This document shows, piece after piece, positions 25,738 to 33,916 of a DNA stretch of 36,663 bases. Within the stretch, counting starts at the first letter, position 1. Each line of letters begins with the position of its first letter. The stretch is from NCBI GenBank assembly GCA_017502025.1, contig JAFVVS010000062.1:1-36663 (forward strand), read 5' to 3'. The position numbers were made by a program, and so were the translations under genes. The notes below the pieces were generated by a model, which saw only the letters and a program-made list of their open reading frames with translations, had not been told where the DNA came from and did no database searches. This DNA is from Alistipes sp. (GTDB taxonomy: Bacteria; Bacteroidota; Bacteroidia; Bacteroidales; Rikenellaceae).

Positions 25738-25869
25738 TTAAATCAAGTCGCCGCCGTCTTCGAATTCACGACCTTCCTCCGGCGTCGAAAGTGCGAAACC
25801 ATACTCTACAACCACCTGAGTCTCCTCTACTTGTGGTGCGGTGTAGAGCTCTGTAAAAATCTTCTTCAT
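25738..25869 (-). CDS. 43-residue GFALS-motif peptide upstream of a fimbrillin-like lipoprotein
   Basis: Small acidic peptide starting MKKIFTELYTAP and ending EFEDGGDLI. No signal peptide is visible. Residues 9-28 carry Y-x2-P-x-V-E-x4-VVE-x-GFALS, aligning without gaps to the 49-residue peptide of 16703-16852. The GFALS codons are GGT TTC GCA CTT TCG here and GGA TTT GCC CTG AGT there, all five different. It sits between a GDPD gene (33 bases upstream) and the 743-residue fimbrillin-like propeller gene (29 bases downstream), inside the SusC/SusD operon. The tail after GFALS is short and rich in Glu, Gly and Asp. No named family is recognised; function unknown. Confidence 0.75.
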   Translation of the reverse strand: MKKIFTELYTAPQVEETQVVVEYGFALSTPEEGREFEDGGDLI

Positions 25870-25902
25870 ACCAATTCTTGTTTATATGGTAGTTTGTATA
25901 AA

Positions 25903-26844
25903 TTAGCGCAAACCCTTCTCTTTGAGATATGCATCGACAAGCTCGCAGTAGTCGGTTTGGATAAAGTCGATTTCGCAGTCCAAGAAGCGATCCAACATTG
26001 TGTAGTCGCCCGCTTTGAGCTTAGCATCGTGGTTTAAGATATTCGAGTAGCCGAGCTTATCTGCCTCGTGCAACTGACGAGCAATCTCAGGGTCGTACTG
26101 CTTCGCATCGGACATATCGTACTTGTAGTAGCCGAACTGGAATAATACTGCTGACCAATAGTTAGCATACTTACCCAGGTCGCCAATCGAGCCCAAATAT
26201 GGGTGAAGTGCGATATTAGGGTTGAACTTAAAACACTTGTCGAGGTAGCTTCCGCCATAGATCATAACCTGATCCTGCATACCTGCTGCCTCAATATCCT
26301 CGACAAGCTTGCGCTCCGAAACGATATCCTTGCAGTCCAAGTTGATGTAGATGCGGTCCTTGCAGCACTCCAAAGCCTCTGCCAAAGTAGGAACGCCACC
26401 CTCGTAGTACTTGCTACCACGGCGCATCTTCAACTTCTTCAACTCAGCCAAGGTCTTGTCGGCAACATTGCCCGTACCATTGGTTGTTGCGTCGATAGTA
26501 GCGTTGTGCATAAGCACATGCACACCATCCTTGGTTGCACGCACATCCAACTCTACCATATCGGCACCTACGGCGATAGCCTCCTCAATAGCCAACAACG
26601 AGTTGTCCGGAAGGTACTTCTCGTTAACGCCCGAATAGGTGTTTGCTCGGTGAGCTACGATAAATACACGGGTTGGATGCTCCTCGTTGCGGTGAATTGC
26701 TCTAACGGCTCTATCAAACTCATCGAGCAGATGATTGACTCTTCTATACTCCTTCGTCTTGCTCGTATCACCTCCGGTATTTGGGGTACAGGAGATGGCG
26801 AAAAGCATCGCTGCGCAAGGAATGATATATTTCAAAAGTTTCAT
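25903..26844 (-). CDS. Lipoprotein glycerophosphodiester phosphodiesterase family protein
   Basis: About 313 residues, starting at MKLLKYIIPCAAMLFAISC (lipobox AISC, C19). A longer frame to 26889 adds 15 residues in front of the signal and is rejected. GDPD-type TIM barrel: IVAHRANTY (H65, R66), LPDNS (D80 where PENT usually has Glu), MVELDV (E98, D100), LMHNATIDATT (H113, with N114 instead of the usual Asp), INLDCKD (D170, K172) and IQTDY near the end. General acid/base histidines and the core metal pair are kept, so activity is likely, but several second-shell positions are changed. Lipidation and acidic residues after the cysteine suggest an envelope-anchored, possibly surface, enzyme that complements the soluble GDPD at 20867. 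Confidence 0.85.
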   Translation of the reverse strand: MKLLKYIIPCAAMLFAISCTPNTGGDTSKTKEYRRVNHLLDEFDRAVRAIHRNEEHPTRVFIVAHRANTYSGVNEKYLPDNSLLAIEEAIAVGADMVELDVRATKDGVHVLMHNATIDATTNGTGNVADKTLAELKKLKMRRGSKYYEGGVPTLAEALECCKDRIYINLDCKDIVSERKLVEDIEAAGMQDQVMIYGGSYLDKCFKFNPNIALHPYLGSIGDLGKYANYWSAVLFQFGYYKYDMSDAKQYDPEIARQLHEADKLGYSNILNHDAKLKAGDYTMLDRFLDCEIDFIQTDYCELVDAYLKEKGLR

Positions 26845-26862
26845 TGTCGAAATAGATAAAGA

Positions 26863-26891
26863 GGGTGGGAGGGTAGAGTGCCTCCCCACCC
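26863..26891 (-). terminator. GC-rich hairpin after the 561-residue propeller gene
   Basis: GGGTGGGAGG pairs with CCTCCCCACCC (one bulged C) over an 8-base loop, 14 bases past the propeller stop codon and before the lipoprotein GDPD start. No good U-tract follows, so it may be an intra-operon processing or attenuation structure. Confidence 0.55.
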
Positions 26892-26905
26892 TGTGTTAAA
26901 ACTGA

Positions 26906-28591
26906 TTACTGGATATTTACGTGCTTGCGGTTCTTACCCATCTGTGGCCAAGACGATGTACCAGGGCCCTTAGTTCCCTCGTATGTGAGCGAGAACAAGA
27001 GGCTGTTGGTACGATACTGCTTATCGTCGTTAGCGATGTGGATGTAGATAGTACCGTCGTCAGCGATAACAGGCGACGAATAAACCTTAGCTGTTGCGTA
27101 GTTCACGCAGATTGCATCCTCCTTGTAACGAGCATCCTTCTGGATGATATCGAATACCTTCTGCTTGAATACAACCTCCAAGTTCTCCGAACCCTCGTTG
27201 TACTTAACGATGTAGAGGCTACCCTCCTCAGTACCGAAGATGATGTTGCCTGCTGCATCAACAGCTGCTGCACCCGAAACCTTCTCCTGAACACGCAAGC
27301 GAGCCAATACCTTGTTCTGCTCGAAGCTGATGATAGCTACACCACCATTGTCGTTACCTGTCGAGTAGTTCAACGATACTACATACTTGTCGTCGCCATA
27401 CTTAACAACGCCACCGGCATCGTTTGATACACCCTCAGGAATCTCTACGCATGCAACCTCGCACAAGTCGGTTGACTCTGCCGGAGCATAAGCGATAACA
27501 GATGCAGCAGGGACTCCATCCTCGCCAGAACGGAATGCGATACCGCAGGTCTTACCCTTAACCTCGTCAACCATCATAGCGCCAGCCATTGTGCCACCGT
27601 TCTTTGCGTATGGGCGAACATCCGAACGACCGAACTTCTCCTCATCCGGAGATGCCTTAGCTGCATCGAGGTCGCTCTTTGGAATGTAGCTGAAACCGTA
27701 CTGACCGTTGCTGAAGAACATAGCGTTTGCAGCCTTGCTAACTACCAATGCACGGCAACCACCGGCAGGACCGCTAGAAAGAGACTCATTTGCAGCGTAG
27801 AAGTTACGATAACCCTGCTCCTTGTGGATAGACATAACGGTACCTGTTGTACCCACATTACCAATGTAGATAAACTCATCGCCAATTGCCGGGATGATTG
27901 TTCCTGCGATGTTTGGAGCTGGTGTGCTACCTGCATTTGCATAGAAGTTGTCGAACTTCCAGAGCTGAGTACCATCCTTCGAGTACTTGAAGACTGCGGT
28001 AGAGGTTGCATCACCACCTGTTGCTACATAGATTGAGCCATCGGTGTCGATACTTGGAGTAGCTGCAACGCTGCGTGTAGAACTTGCTGGCAAAAGCTCA
28101 GCCTCCCAAACCTTGTTACCCGACTTGTCGTACTTGCGGAGGAAACGACCCGAACCCGAGTAGATGTTACCATCGTCGTCGATTGCAGGAGTTACCAAAG
28201 CTGCATAACCATCAACAGGCTGAATCCAGTTCAAAGTGATGTCACCGGTTGCAGGAATCTCACCCGGATTAACGGTTACATTCTTACGACGCTCCATCTT
28301 CTGACCGGCAGCATCGGTAACAACGAGTACGATAGGGTAGGTACCCTTAGACTCGAAGGTGTACTTTACTTCATTACCTGTCAAGGTTGCGAGACGGTCA
28401 CCGATAGTCCACTTGCAGGTGTAAGGAGCCTTACCACCCTCAGTTGTGTTTGTGAAGACAACCTCGTCGCCTACCATACAAACGCTCTTCGAGATCGAGA
28501 AATTTGCATAGAGCTCACCATAGGACTCCTCAGGAGTACAGCTGCAAAAGAGAGCTGCAACAGCACAAAGTGCAAAAAATAGCTTTTTCAT
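26906..28591 (-). CDS. PKD domain + PQQ-like beta-propeller lipoprotein (561 residues)
   Basis: Lipoprotein (C18 in LFCSC, followed by TPEESYGE). Residues of about 28-110 form a PKD/Ig-like domain (FTNTTEGGKAPYTCKWTIGD, FESKGTYPIVLVVTDAAG). From about 115 to the end is a propeller with TPAIDDDGNIYSGSG, TPSIDTDGSIYVAT, YIGNVGTTGTVMSI and SPVIADDGTIYIHI, closing with TSSWPQMGKNRKHVN. The PKD domain takes the place of the fimbrillin-like domain of the 743-residue paralogue. It follows SusD by 49 bases, the usual position of the SusE/F-like surface glycan-binding lipoprotein in Sus-type loci, so a substrate-binding role at the cell surface is likely. Confidence 0.86.
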   Translation of the reverse strand: MKKLFFALCAVAALFCSCTPEESYGELYANFSISKSVCMVGDEVVFTNTTEGGKAPYTCKWTIGDRLATLTGNEVKYTFESKGTYPIVLVVTDAAGQKMERRKNVTVNPGEIPATGDITLNWIQPVDGYAALVTPAIDDDGNIYSGSGRFLRKYDKSGNKVWEAELLPASSTRSVAATPSIDTDGSIYVATGGDATSTAVFKYSKDGTQLWKFDNFYANAGSTPAPNIAGTIIPAIGDEFIYIGNVGTTGTVMSIHKEQGYRNFYAANESLSSGPAGGCRALVVSKAANAMFFSNGQYGFSYIPKSDLDAAKASPDEEKFGRSDVRPYAKNGGTMAGAMMVDEVKGKTCGIAFRSGEDGVPAASVIAYAPAESTDLCEVACVEIPEGVSNDAGGVVKYGDDKYVVSLNYSTGNDNGGVAIISFEQNKVLARLRVQEKVSGAAAVDAAGNIIFGTEEGSLYIVKYNEGSENLEVVFKQKVFDIIQKDARYKEDAICVNYATAKVYSSPVIADDGTIYIHIANDDKQYRTNSLLFSLTYEGTKGPGTSSWPQMGKNRKHVNIQ

Positions 28592-28640
28592 AGTGTTTTA
28601 GATTTTATTGGTTAAATTTTTGGTTTGTGTAAACTTCTTT

Positions 28641-30029
28641 TTATGCTCCTGCATAGCCAGGATTCTGCGGATAGTTGTCAAAGCCTGCCAACTCACGCTG
28701 TGCGAGTGGAATAGGCCACAACAAGAGGTAGTCGTATCCCTCGCCCGGCCACTGCTTGTAGAGATCCATGCGATGACGACGCTTAATCTCGAACCAACGA
28801 CGACCCTCAGCGTAGAACTCACGGTGAAGCTCATCCATAAGGAGATCCTCCAATGCCGAAAGTGAGATGGTGTCGGCAATCTCCACCTTCGAGTAGCGCT
28901 TCGACATAAAGGTTTCCAAGGTTGCGATAGCATCTGCCTTGCTGCTCTCGCCCTTATTGATAAGAGCCTCAGCCTTAACCAAATATGCATCTGCCAAACG
29001 GAATACCATCAAAGGCGATGACGATGGGTTGTCGTTCTTGATGAATTGACCCAAAGCGTCGTTACCATTAGGGAACTTGATGATTCGCTTCCAATCCGAC
29101 GAGGTGAAGCATACTACCTGACGGATATCGCCCTCACGAGTAGCATCGCCACCTGTGTTAGCGAAGAGACCCTCACGATATGCCTCAGGTGCAGAGCAAG
29201 TCCATGAACCGTCGGTATCGTTGGTGTAGTCGAACAAGCGCAAGAAGCTTGCGGTGCGGGTGTTTGCCCACGAGAGAATCATCTCCTCGCAAGTAGTGCC
29301 CGAAATGAACATCGAAGCGTACTTCTCGGAGGTTGCGCTCAATACGAGCGACTTGTTTCCGATAATCTCATCTGCACAAGCGATAGCCTCGTCGTTCTCG
29401 CCATTCCAAAGGTGAACATACGCCTGCAAGCACTTCACAGCCTCCTTCGAGATGTAGTACTTGTCCGAAAGTGCAGGCACATACTTCAACGCATTGTTGA
29501 TATCCTCCTTGATCATTGTCCAAACGGCAGCCTGATTCGAGATAGGAATAACATCGTTGGTAGTAGTGCGCACGATAGGCACATTGCCATAGCGAATTAC
29601 GAGATTGTAGTAGATGTAGGCACGGCAGAAATAGGCAACGCCCAAAGCCTCGGTCTTGCTTGCTCCGTTTGGAGCTGCATTTGCTGCATCCAACAGACCA
29701 TTAACGTGCTTCAACACGGTAAATGCCTTGTTCCAACGGCTCGATGGACGCGAAGCCGAAGGGTCCATAGTCTCGGCGTGTGGGTCGAATGCCTTACCAC
29801 CAGGACCCTCGATGAGGTCCTCGCCCATATAAGAACCATCCCACCAATAGGACTGTGTAAAGCCCTCCATCTGGAAGAGTGTTCCATTGATCAACTTGCC
29901 CAACTCATTGCTGGTGAGCTTGTCAACCGGAATAGCGTTCTTCGGAGCAACATTGTCAAGAGCCTTCATACAGCTCGTTGCCATCATCGAAGCCGCTACA
30001 ACTGATAAAATAAATATAATCTTCTTCAT
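28641..30029 (-). CDS. SusD/RagB family nutrient-binding outer membrane lipoprotein
   Basis: A 462-residue lipoprotein (C20 in MATSC). It has the SusD helical (TPR-like) scaffold: YFCRAYIYYNLVIRYGNVPIV, VKCLQAYVHLWNGEND, RLADAYLVKAEALIN, and the C-terminal signature DELHREFYAEGRRWFEIKRR. SusD proteins form a lid over the SusC pore and bind the ligand. It is shorter than many homologues, consistent with a non-canonical or small substrate. The gene follows SusC by 20 bases. The phosphodiesterases encoded downstream, rather than glycoside hydrolases, point to a phosphodiester-containing ligand. Confidence 0.94.
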   Translation of the reverse strand: MKKIIFILSVVAASMMATSCMKALDNVAPKNAIPVDKLTSNELGKLINGTLFQMEGFTQSYWWDGSYMGEDLIEGPGGKAFDPHAETMDPSASRPSSRWNKAFTVLKHVNGLLDAANAAPNGASKTEALGVAYFCRAYIYYNLVIRYGNVPIVRTTTNDVIPISNQAAVWTMIKEDINNALKYVPALSDKYYISKEAVKCLQAYVHLWNGENDEAIACADEIIGNKSLVLSATSEKYASMFISGTTCEEMILSWANTRTASFLRLFDYTNDTDGSWTCSAPEAYREGLFANTGGDATREGDIRQVVCFTSSDWKRIIKFPNGNDALGQFIKNDNPSSSPLMVFRLADAYLVKAEALINKGESSKADAIATLETFMSKRYSKVEIADTISLSALEDLLMDELHREFYAEGRRWFEIKRRHRMDLYKQWPGEGYDYLLLWPIPLAQRELAGFDNYPQNPGYAGA

Positions 30030-30049
30030 AGTAATAGCTCCTTTCGTGA

Positions 30050-33000
30050 TTAGAATTTGAGGTTTGCACCGAGCATAAATGTTCGCATTGTTGGCGAGTA
30101 ACCGAAGTCGGTACCATAGTCACCACCTGCCGGCGAAGATGCCATAGAGGTCTCAGGGTCGTAACCGCTGTACTTGGTGAATGTAAATGCGTTATCAACA
30201 GTGAAGAATACCTTCACACCACCCATCTTAGCCTTCTGCATCCACTTCTGTGGAAGGTTGTAGGCGAGAGTGATAGTCTTAATCTTGAAGTACGAAGCAC
30301 TCTCCAAGTAACGAGACGAAGTCAAGATGTTGTAGTCTGGCGACCATCCCTTATGAACATTGGCGAGCAATGGACGAGGCATTGTGTTCGAGGTGCCCGG
30401 ACCACGCCAATACTCGGTAGCAGCCTTCTTACTTACATTGAAGTAGGTGGTAACACCTTCGATGCCCTGCTCAGGAATATCAACCGAACCCGACGAAAGA
30501 CCGAGGTGCTCGGTACCCTCCATACCCGAACCACGCCAAGCTGCGAAGATCTGACCTCCGATAGAGTACTGACAGAAGATGTTCAACTCGATGCCCTTCC
30601 AGCTCATATTCGAAGTAATACCTCCGAATACATCAGGAGTAGCCTTGCCACAAACAACACGGTCGTGCTCGTAGTCGATATCACCGTCACCATTCTTATC
30701 GTAGTACTTGATATCACCTGCACGAACACCCTTCTTGTAGAGCTTATCAGGCACCTCGTCGTCGGTCTGATAGATACCCTCCATACGGAGCATATACCAA
30801 GCCGAGATAGGCTGGTTGATGATCAAAGCGTGCTTCTGCGAACCCGAGAGAGTGTGCGCACCATTCAACATAATGTAGTCGGTATCCTCCAAAAGGCTGA
30901 GCAGCTTATTCTTGCCCCACGAGATGTTGCCCGACAAATCCCACTTGAAGGCACGGTCGATTACACGACCACCAATCTGCAACTCGACACCGACATTCGA
31001 CATCGAACCGATGTTAGAGGTGAGCGAAGTCTGTCCCGAAGTAGCTACAACAGGTTTTGCGTACAACAAGTCGTCGGTGCGAGAGTAGAAGGCGTCGAAA
31101 TTACCCCACAAGCGACCATCGAACAACTCGTAGTCAATACCTATATTATATTTAGTAGACTTCTCCCATTTGAGGTCCTGTGCAGGAGTACCGATAACCA
31201 TACCCGAAGCACCATTGTACGACGAACCTGCCGAAACGAGCGACATTGCTGCCCAGTTGCCGATACCGGCCATCGAACCTGTCTGACCTGCCGAAAGACG
31301 GAGCTTCAACTCGTTGAGAGCACTATCCTTAGGCATAAACTCCTCGTTAGAGATGATCCACGCTACCGAACCGGCAGGGAAGAATCCGTAACGATTGTTC
31401 TTAGGGAATCGAGATGAACCGTCGGCACGGAACGAGAAGTTCAAGATGTAACGGTTGTCCCAGTTCAATGCTCCACGGAAGAAATAAGACTCCAAAGCGT
31501 ACTCATTCCACGAGAAGGTGTTTGCATAGATGTTGGTACCCGAATTTACCAAGTCGAAACCAGACGAAGGGTAGGCACCATTTGCGTAGTTGTCGCTTCG
31601 CACACCGAAGGTCTCGTACTGGTAGTGCTCGAACGAGTGTCCTACCAATGCCGAATAGAGCAGACGACCATCAACAGCATCGTTGTTGTACGAAATCACA
31701 TTGTCGATAACATAGCGGAACGAGTTGTTCTTATTTACGGTCAATGCGCTCCAACCATCCTTGTAACCACGGTCGGTGTTGTTCTCGGTAAGCTTCTTGT
31801 TTACACGGTCATAGATGCTGTAACCGCTAATCGAAGGGGTCCATTTGAGACCCTTGATAGGTGTTACATCGAAGCTTACAGTACCCTGCAATTGGTACTT
31901 GTCGGTGTGATAGTCCTCCTCCAAGATTACATTCAGAGGGTTGTGGCGAGTGATACCGTGCTCACTCATTACACGATACGAACCATCAGCATTGTAAGGA
32001 CCGAACCAAGGTGGCTCCTCTCGGGCTGCTCGTAAGCACTTCAATGAATTATCGGTCTCCTCGACTTGTTGGTAACGAGCGTATGCACCCGATACATTAG
32101 CATTGAACTTCAACCACTTAGCAATCTTGTGCTCCAACTTTATACGACCGGTATATTTGTTGAAACCGGTGGTAATCATATAACCCTGCTGCTGCTCAAC
32201 ACCTGCCGAAGCAAAGTAGGTGGTCTTGTCGTTACCACCCGACATACTTGCCGAGAGTGAGCCACGCAATGCAAGTCGGCGAGAGATAGCCTTCATCCAG
32301 TCGAAGTCGGTGTTGTTGTCCGGAATAAAGAGCTCAACATTCTCACCCATCTGAGCATTGTAGTTGTCGACCGCAGTCTGCATAACACGGATATACTCCT
32401 GGCGATTTGCAATCTCGATATCGTTCGATACCTGTGCAACACCATAGAAACCGTCGATGTTGATACTGCTCTTGCCACTCTTACCGCTCTTGGTGGTGAT
32501 GATGATAACACCCGAGTTTGCACGAGAACCGTAGATTGCGGTAGCCGAAGCATCCTTCAACACCTCCATACTCTCGATATCGTTGGCATTGATGTTTGGA
32601 TAAGACTCAGCAGGAATACCATCGACCACATAGAGAGGCGATGATGAACCCGAGATAGAGCTGACACCACGCACGATAACATTTGGTGCAGAACCCGGAA
32701 TACCCGAAGGTGAGGAGATGCTCACACCGGTAACACGACCTTGCAATGACTTTACAGGGTCAACCTCGGCGCCCTTCTGAACATCGTCCATCTTGATGCT
32801 GGCGATAGATGAGCTGACGAGTTTCTTGGACTGAACGCCATAACCCACGACTACTACGGCGTCGATATCCTCTGCCGCTGCCACGAGTTTCACATCAATC
32901 TTCTGTCGGTTAGCTACCGCCAAATCGACAGTCTTGTAGCCAAGGAACGAATAGGACAATACTCCATTCGATGGCACCTTAATCGAGTAGTTACCATCGA

Positions 33001-33214
33001 TGTCGGTTGTTGTGCCCACCATTGAGTTGCTTTTCAGCACAACGGCGGCTCCAATCACAGGCAAGCCCGAATCATCGATAACCTTACCCGATACATAGAT
33101 TTCGCTGTTTGCGCTCTGTGCGACAGCCTGGACTGCAGTAGTCGTCTCGACCACCAACCCCGTAGCTATCAGCAAACAGAGAAACAGCATCTTTACGAGT
33201 GTAGTTTTTCTCAT
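30050..33214 (-). CDS. SusC/RagA family TonB-linked outer membrane transporter
   Basis: A 1,054-residue TonB-dependent transporter. A signal peptide comes first. Residues of about 41-115 are a carboxypeptidase-regulatory-like domain (VSGKVIDDSGLPVIGAAVVL, TDIDGNYSIKVP). A TonB-box-like IDAVVVVGYG lies near 117-126. The plug domain has the SusC signatures VIVRGVSSI, PLYVVDGIP and LKDASATAIYGSRA. The rest is a 22-strand barrel ending in MLGANLKF. No STN domain is present, so FecR/sigma-type signalling through it is unlikely. It heads a minus-strand operon with SusD, three propeller lipoproteins and two phosphodiesterases. The upstream gap contains no perfect TAnnTTTG on this strand. Confidence 0.95.
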   Translation of the reverse strand: MRKTTLVKMLFLCLLIATGLVVETTTAVQAVAQSANSEIYVSGKVIDDSGLPVIGAAVVLKSNSMVGTTTDIDGNYSIKVPSNGVLSYSFLGYKTVDLAVANRQKIDVKLVAAAEDIDAVVVVGYGVQSKKLVSSSIASIKMDDVQKGAEVDPVKSLQGRVTGVSISSPSGIPGSAPNVIVRGVSSISGSSSPLYVVDGIPAESYPNINANDIESMEVLKDASATAIYGSRANSGVIIITTKSGKSGKSSINIDGFYGVAQVSNDIEIANRQEYIRVMQTAVDNYNAQMGENVELFIPDNNTDFDWMKAISRRLALRGSLSASMSGGNDKTTYFASAGVEQQQGYMITTGFNKYTGRIKLEHKIAKWLKFNANVSGAYARYQQVEETDNSLKCLRAAREEPPWFGPYNADGSYRVMSEHGITRHNPLNVILEEDYHTDKYQLQGTVSFDVTPIKGLKWTPSISGYSIYDRVNKKLTENNTDRGYKDGWSALTVNKNNSFRYVIDNVISYNNDAVDGRLLYSALVGHSFEHYQYETFGVRSDNYANGAYPSSGFDLVNSGTNIYANTFSWNEYALESYFFRGALNWDNRYILNFSFRADGSSRFPKNNRYGFFPAGSVAWIISNEEFMPKDSALNELKLRLSAGQTGSMAGIGNWAAMSLVSAGSSYNGASGMVIGTPAQDLKWEKSTKYNIGIDYELFDGRLWGNFDAFYSRTDDLLYAKPVVATSGQTSLTSNIGSMSNVGVELQIGGRVIDRAFKWDLSGNISWGKNKLLSLLEDTDYIMLNGAHTLSGSQKHALIINQPISAWYMLRMEGIYQTDDEVPDKLYKKGVRAGDIKYYDKNGDGDIDYEHDRVVCGKATPDVFGGITSNMSWKGIELNIFCQYSIGGQIFAAWRGSGMEGTEHLGLSSGSVDIPEQGIEGVTTYFNVSKKAATEYWRGPGTSNTMPRPLLANVHKGWSPDYNILTSSRYLESASYFKIKTITLAYNLPQKWMQKAKMGGVKVFFTVDNAFTFTKYSGYDPETSMASSPAGGDYGTDFGYSPTMRTFMLGANLKF

Positions 33215-33461
33215 AACGCTTTTGATTAGAAGTTTGTGTTTAATTGGTTTAATTTCTTTGGTTCGTTTATGTTTTTGCTAAGAATTGCCACTTTTGATCT
33301 TCGGCAAAACCCTATTGGGTCGTACGCACACTCGCATATGCGTGCGCAAAAAAGAAAAGGCACCACCTGTCCGACAAAGACAAATAGCGCCAAAAATCCG
33401 ACCTCGAAATAATTTCCGAAGTTGATGAATTATGTAAGTTGTTGATTATTAGGTGTTTATA

Positions 33462-33469
33462 CCCCCCCC
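33462..33469. repeat. Octa-C homopolymer upstream of susC
   Basis: Eight consecutive Cs (G8 on the susC coding strand) lie about 250 bases upstream of the susC start. Tracts of this length can slip during replication. It could influence promoter spacing if the susC promoter lies nearby, but no promoter was located. Confidence 0.7.
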
Positions 33470-33843
33470 GTGGATTTCGGTCAAGGTTGCAGGCAACTCA
33501 TTATGCAAACCAACCCCGCAAGATATCTCATCGGGATAGATAGCTTTGAGCACAGAACTCAAAAGAGTATTTTGCTTAGTAAGCATTTGGTTTGCACATT
33601 TGTTATAGCAAAATTAAAGAAATTTTTTCGAAATACAAAACATTTGCCTCTGTTTTTTGCAACCACCTTTTTAATTTGCCAACTCTCTCGTGGGCACAAG
33701 GTGTTTGTTGATATCGTTGACTCCAATCCATAATTTTCTACCTTTTTTTGTTTCTGAGTGCAAATCAAGTAAAGACATCTGCCAAAAAGTGGCGTTAAAG
33801 AAAAACTGCGAAAAAATTCCGATTTTTTCACAAAAAAATGCTC

Positions 33844-33860
33844 ACGCCAGATTTTGGCGT
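33844..33860. promoter_or_regulatory. Inverted repeat ACGCCA-N5-TGGCGT upstream of the 127-residue gene
   Basis: Perfect 6-bp arms overlap the presumed -33 region of the promoter at 33871. Its core GCCAGATTTTGGC resembles GCCTGATTTTGGC at 36359-36371, upstream of the WYL regulator, so a shared operator is possible. Confidence 0.45.
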
Positions 33861-33870
33861 AAGCATACTC

Positions 33871-33878
33871 TACATTTG
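33871..33878 (+). promoter_or_regulatory. -7 element (TACATTTG) for the 127-residue gene
   Basis: A perfect TAnnTTTG match 39 bases before the ATG at 33917. A TTTG at 33853-33856 lies 14 bases upstream, somewhat close for a standard -33 box. Confidence 0.5.
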
Positions 33879-33916
33879 CAAACGAATTCGGAAGTTAAAC
33901 CTAAAACATAAAGCGT

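Larger units (their letters stand above)
33215..33870. other. Long intergenic region upstream of susC
   Basis: No convincing gene. It contains an octa-C tract, a CGCATATGCG palindrome around 33333-33342 and A/T-rich sequence. Open frames at 33470-33733 (plus) and 33559-33831 (minus) have poor composition and no recognisable domain. It should hold the susC promoter, but no clear -7/-33 pair was seen on the minus strand. Confidence 0.5.

Noticed and set aside
21925..28591. Active PQQ-dependent dehydrogenases
   Set aside because: The proteins have propeller blades of this type but I see none of the cofactor-binding cysteine pair, catalytic Asp or calcium-site patterns, so enzyme activity is not claimed.
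33470..33733. Plus-strand frame of 87 codons upstream of the 127-residue gene
   Set aside because: No start context, no domain, and high Phe/Lys/Asn content typical of translated A/T-rich spacer.
33559..33831. Minus-strand frame containing GLESTI, reminiscent of a Sua5/YrdC motif
   Set aside because: Only six residues match, the surrounding sequence does not follow the YrdC fold, and the composition is that of A/T-rich intergenic DNA.
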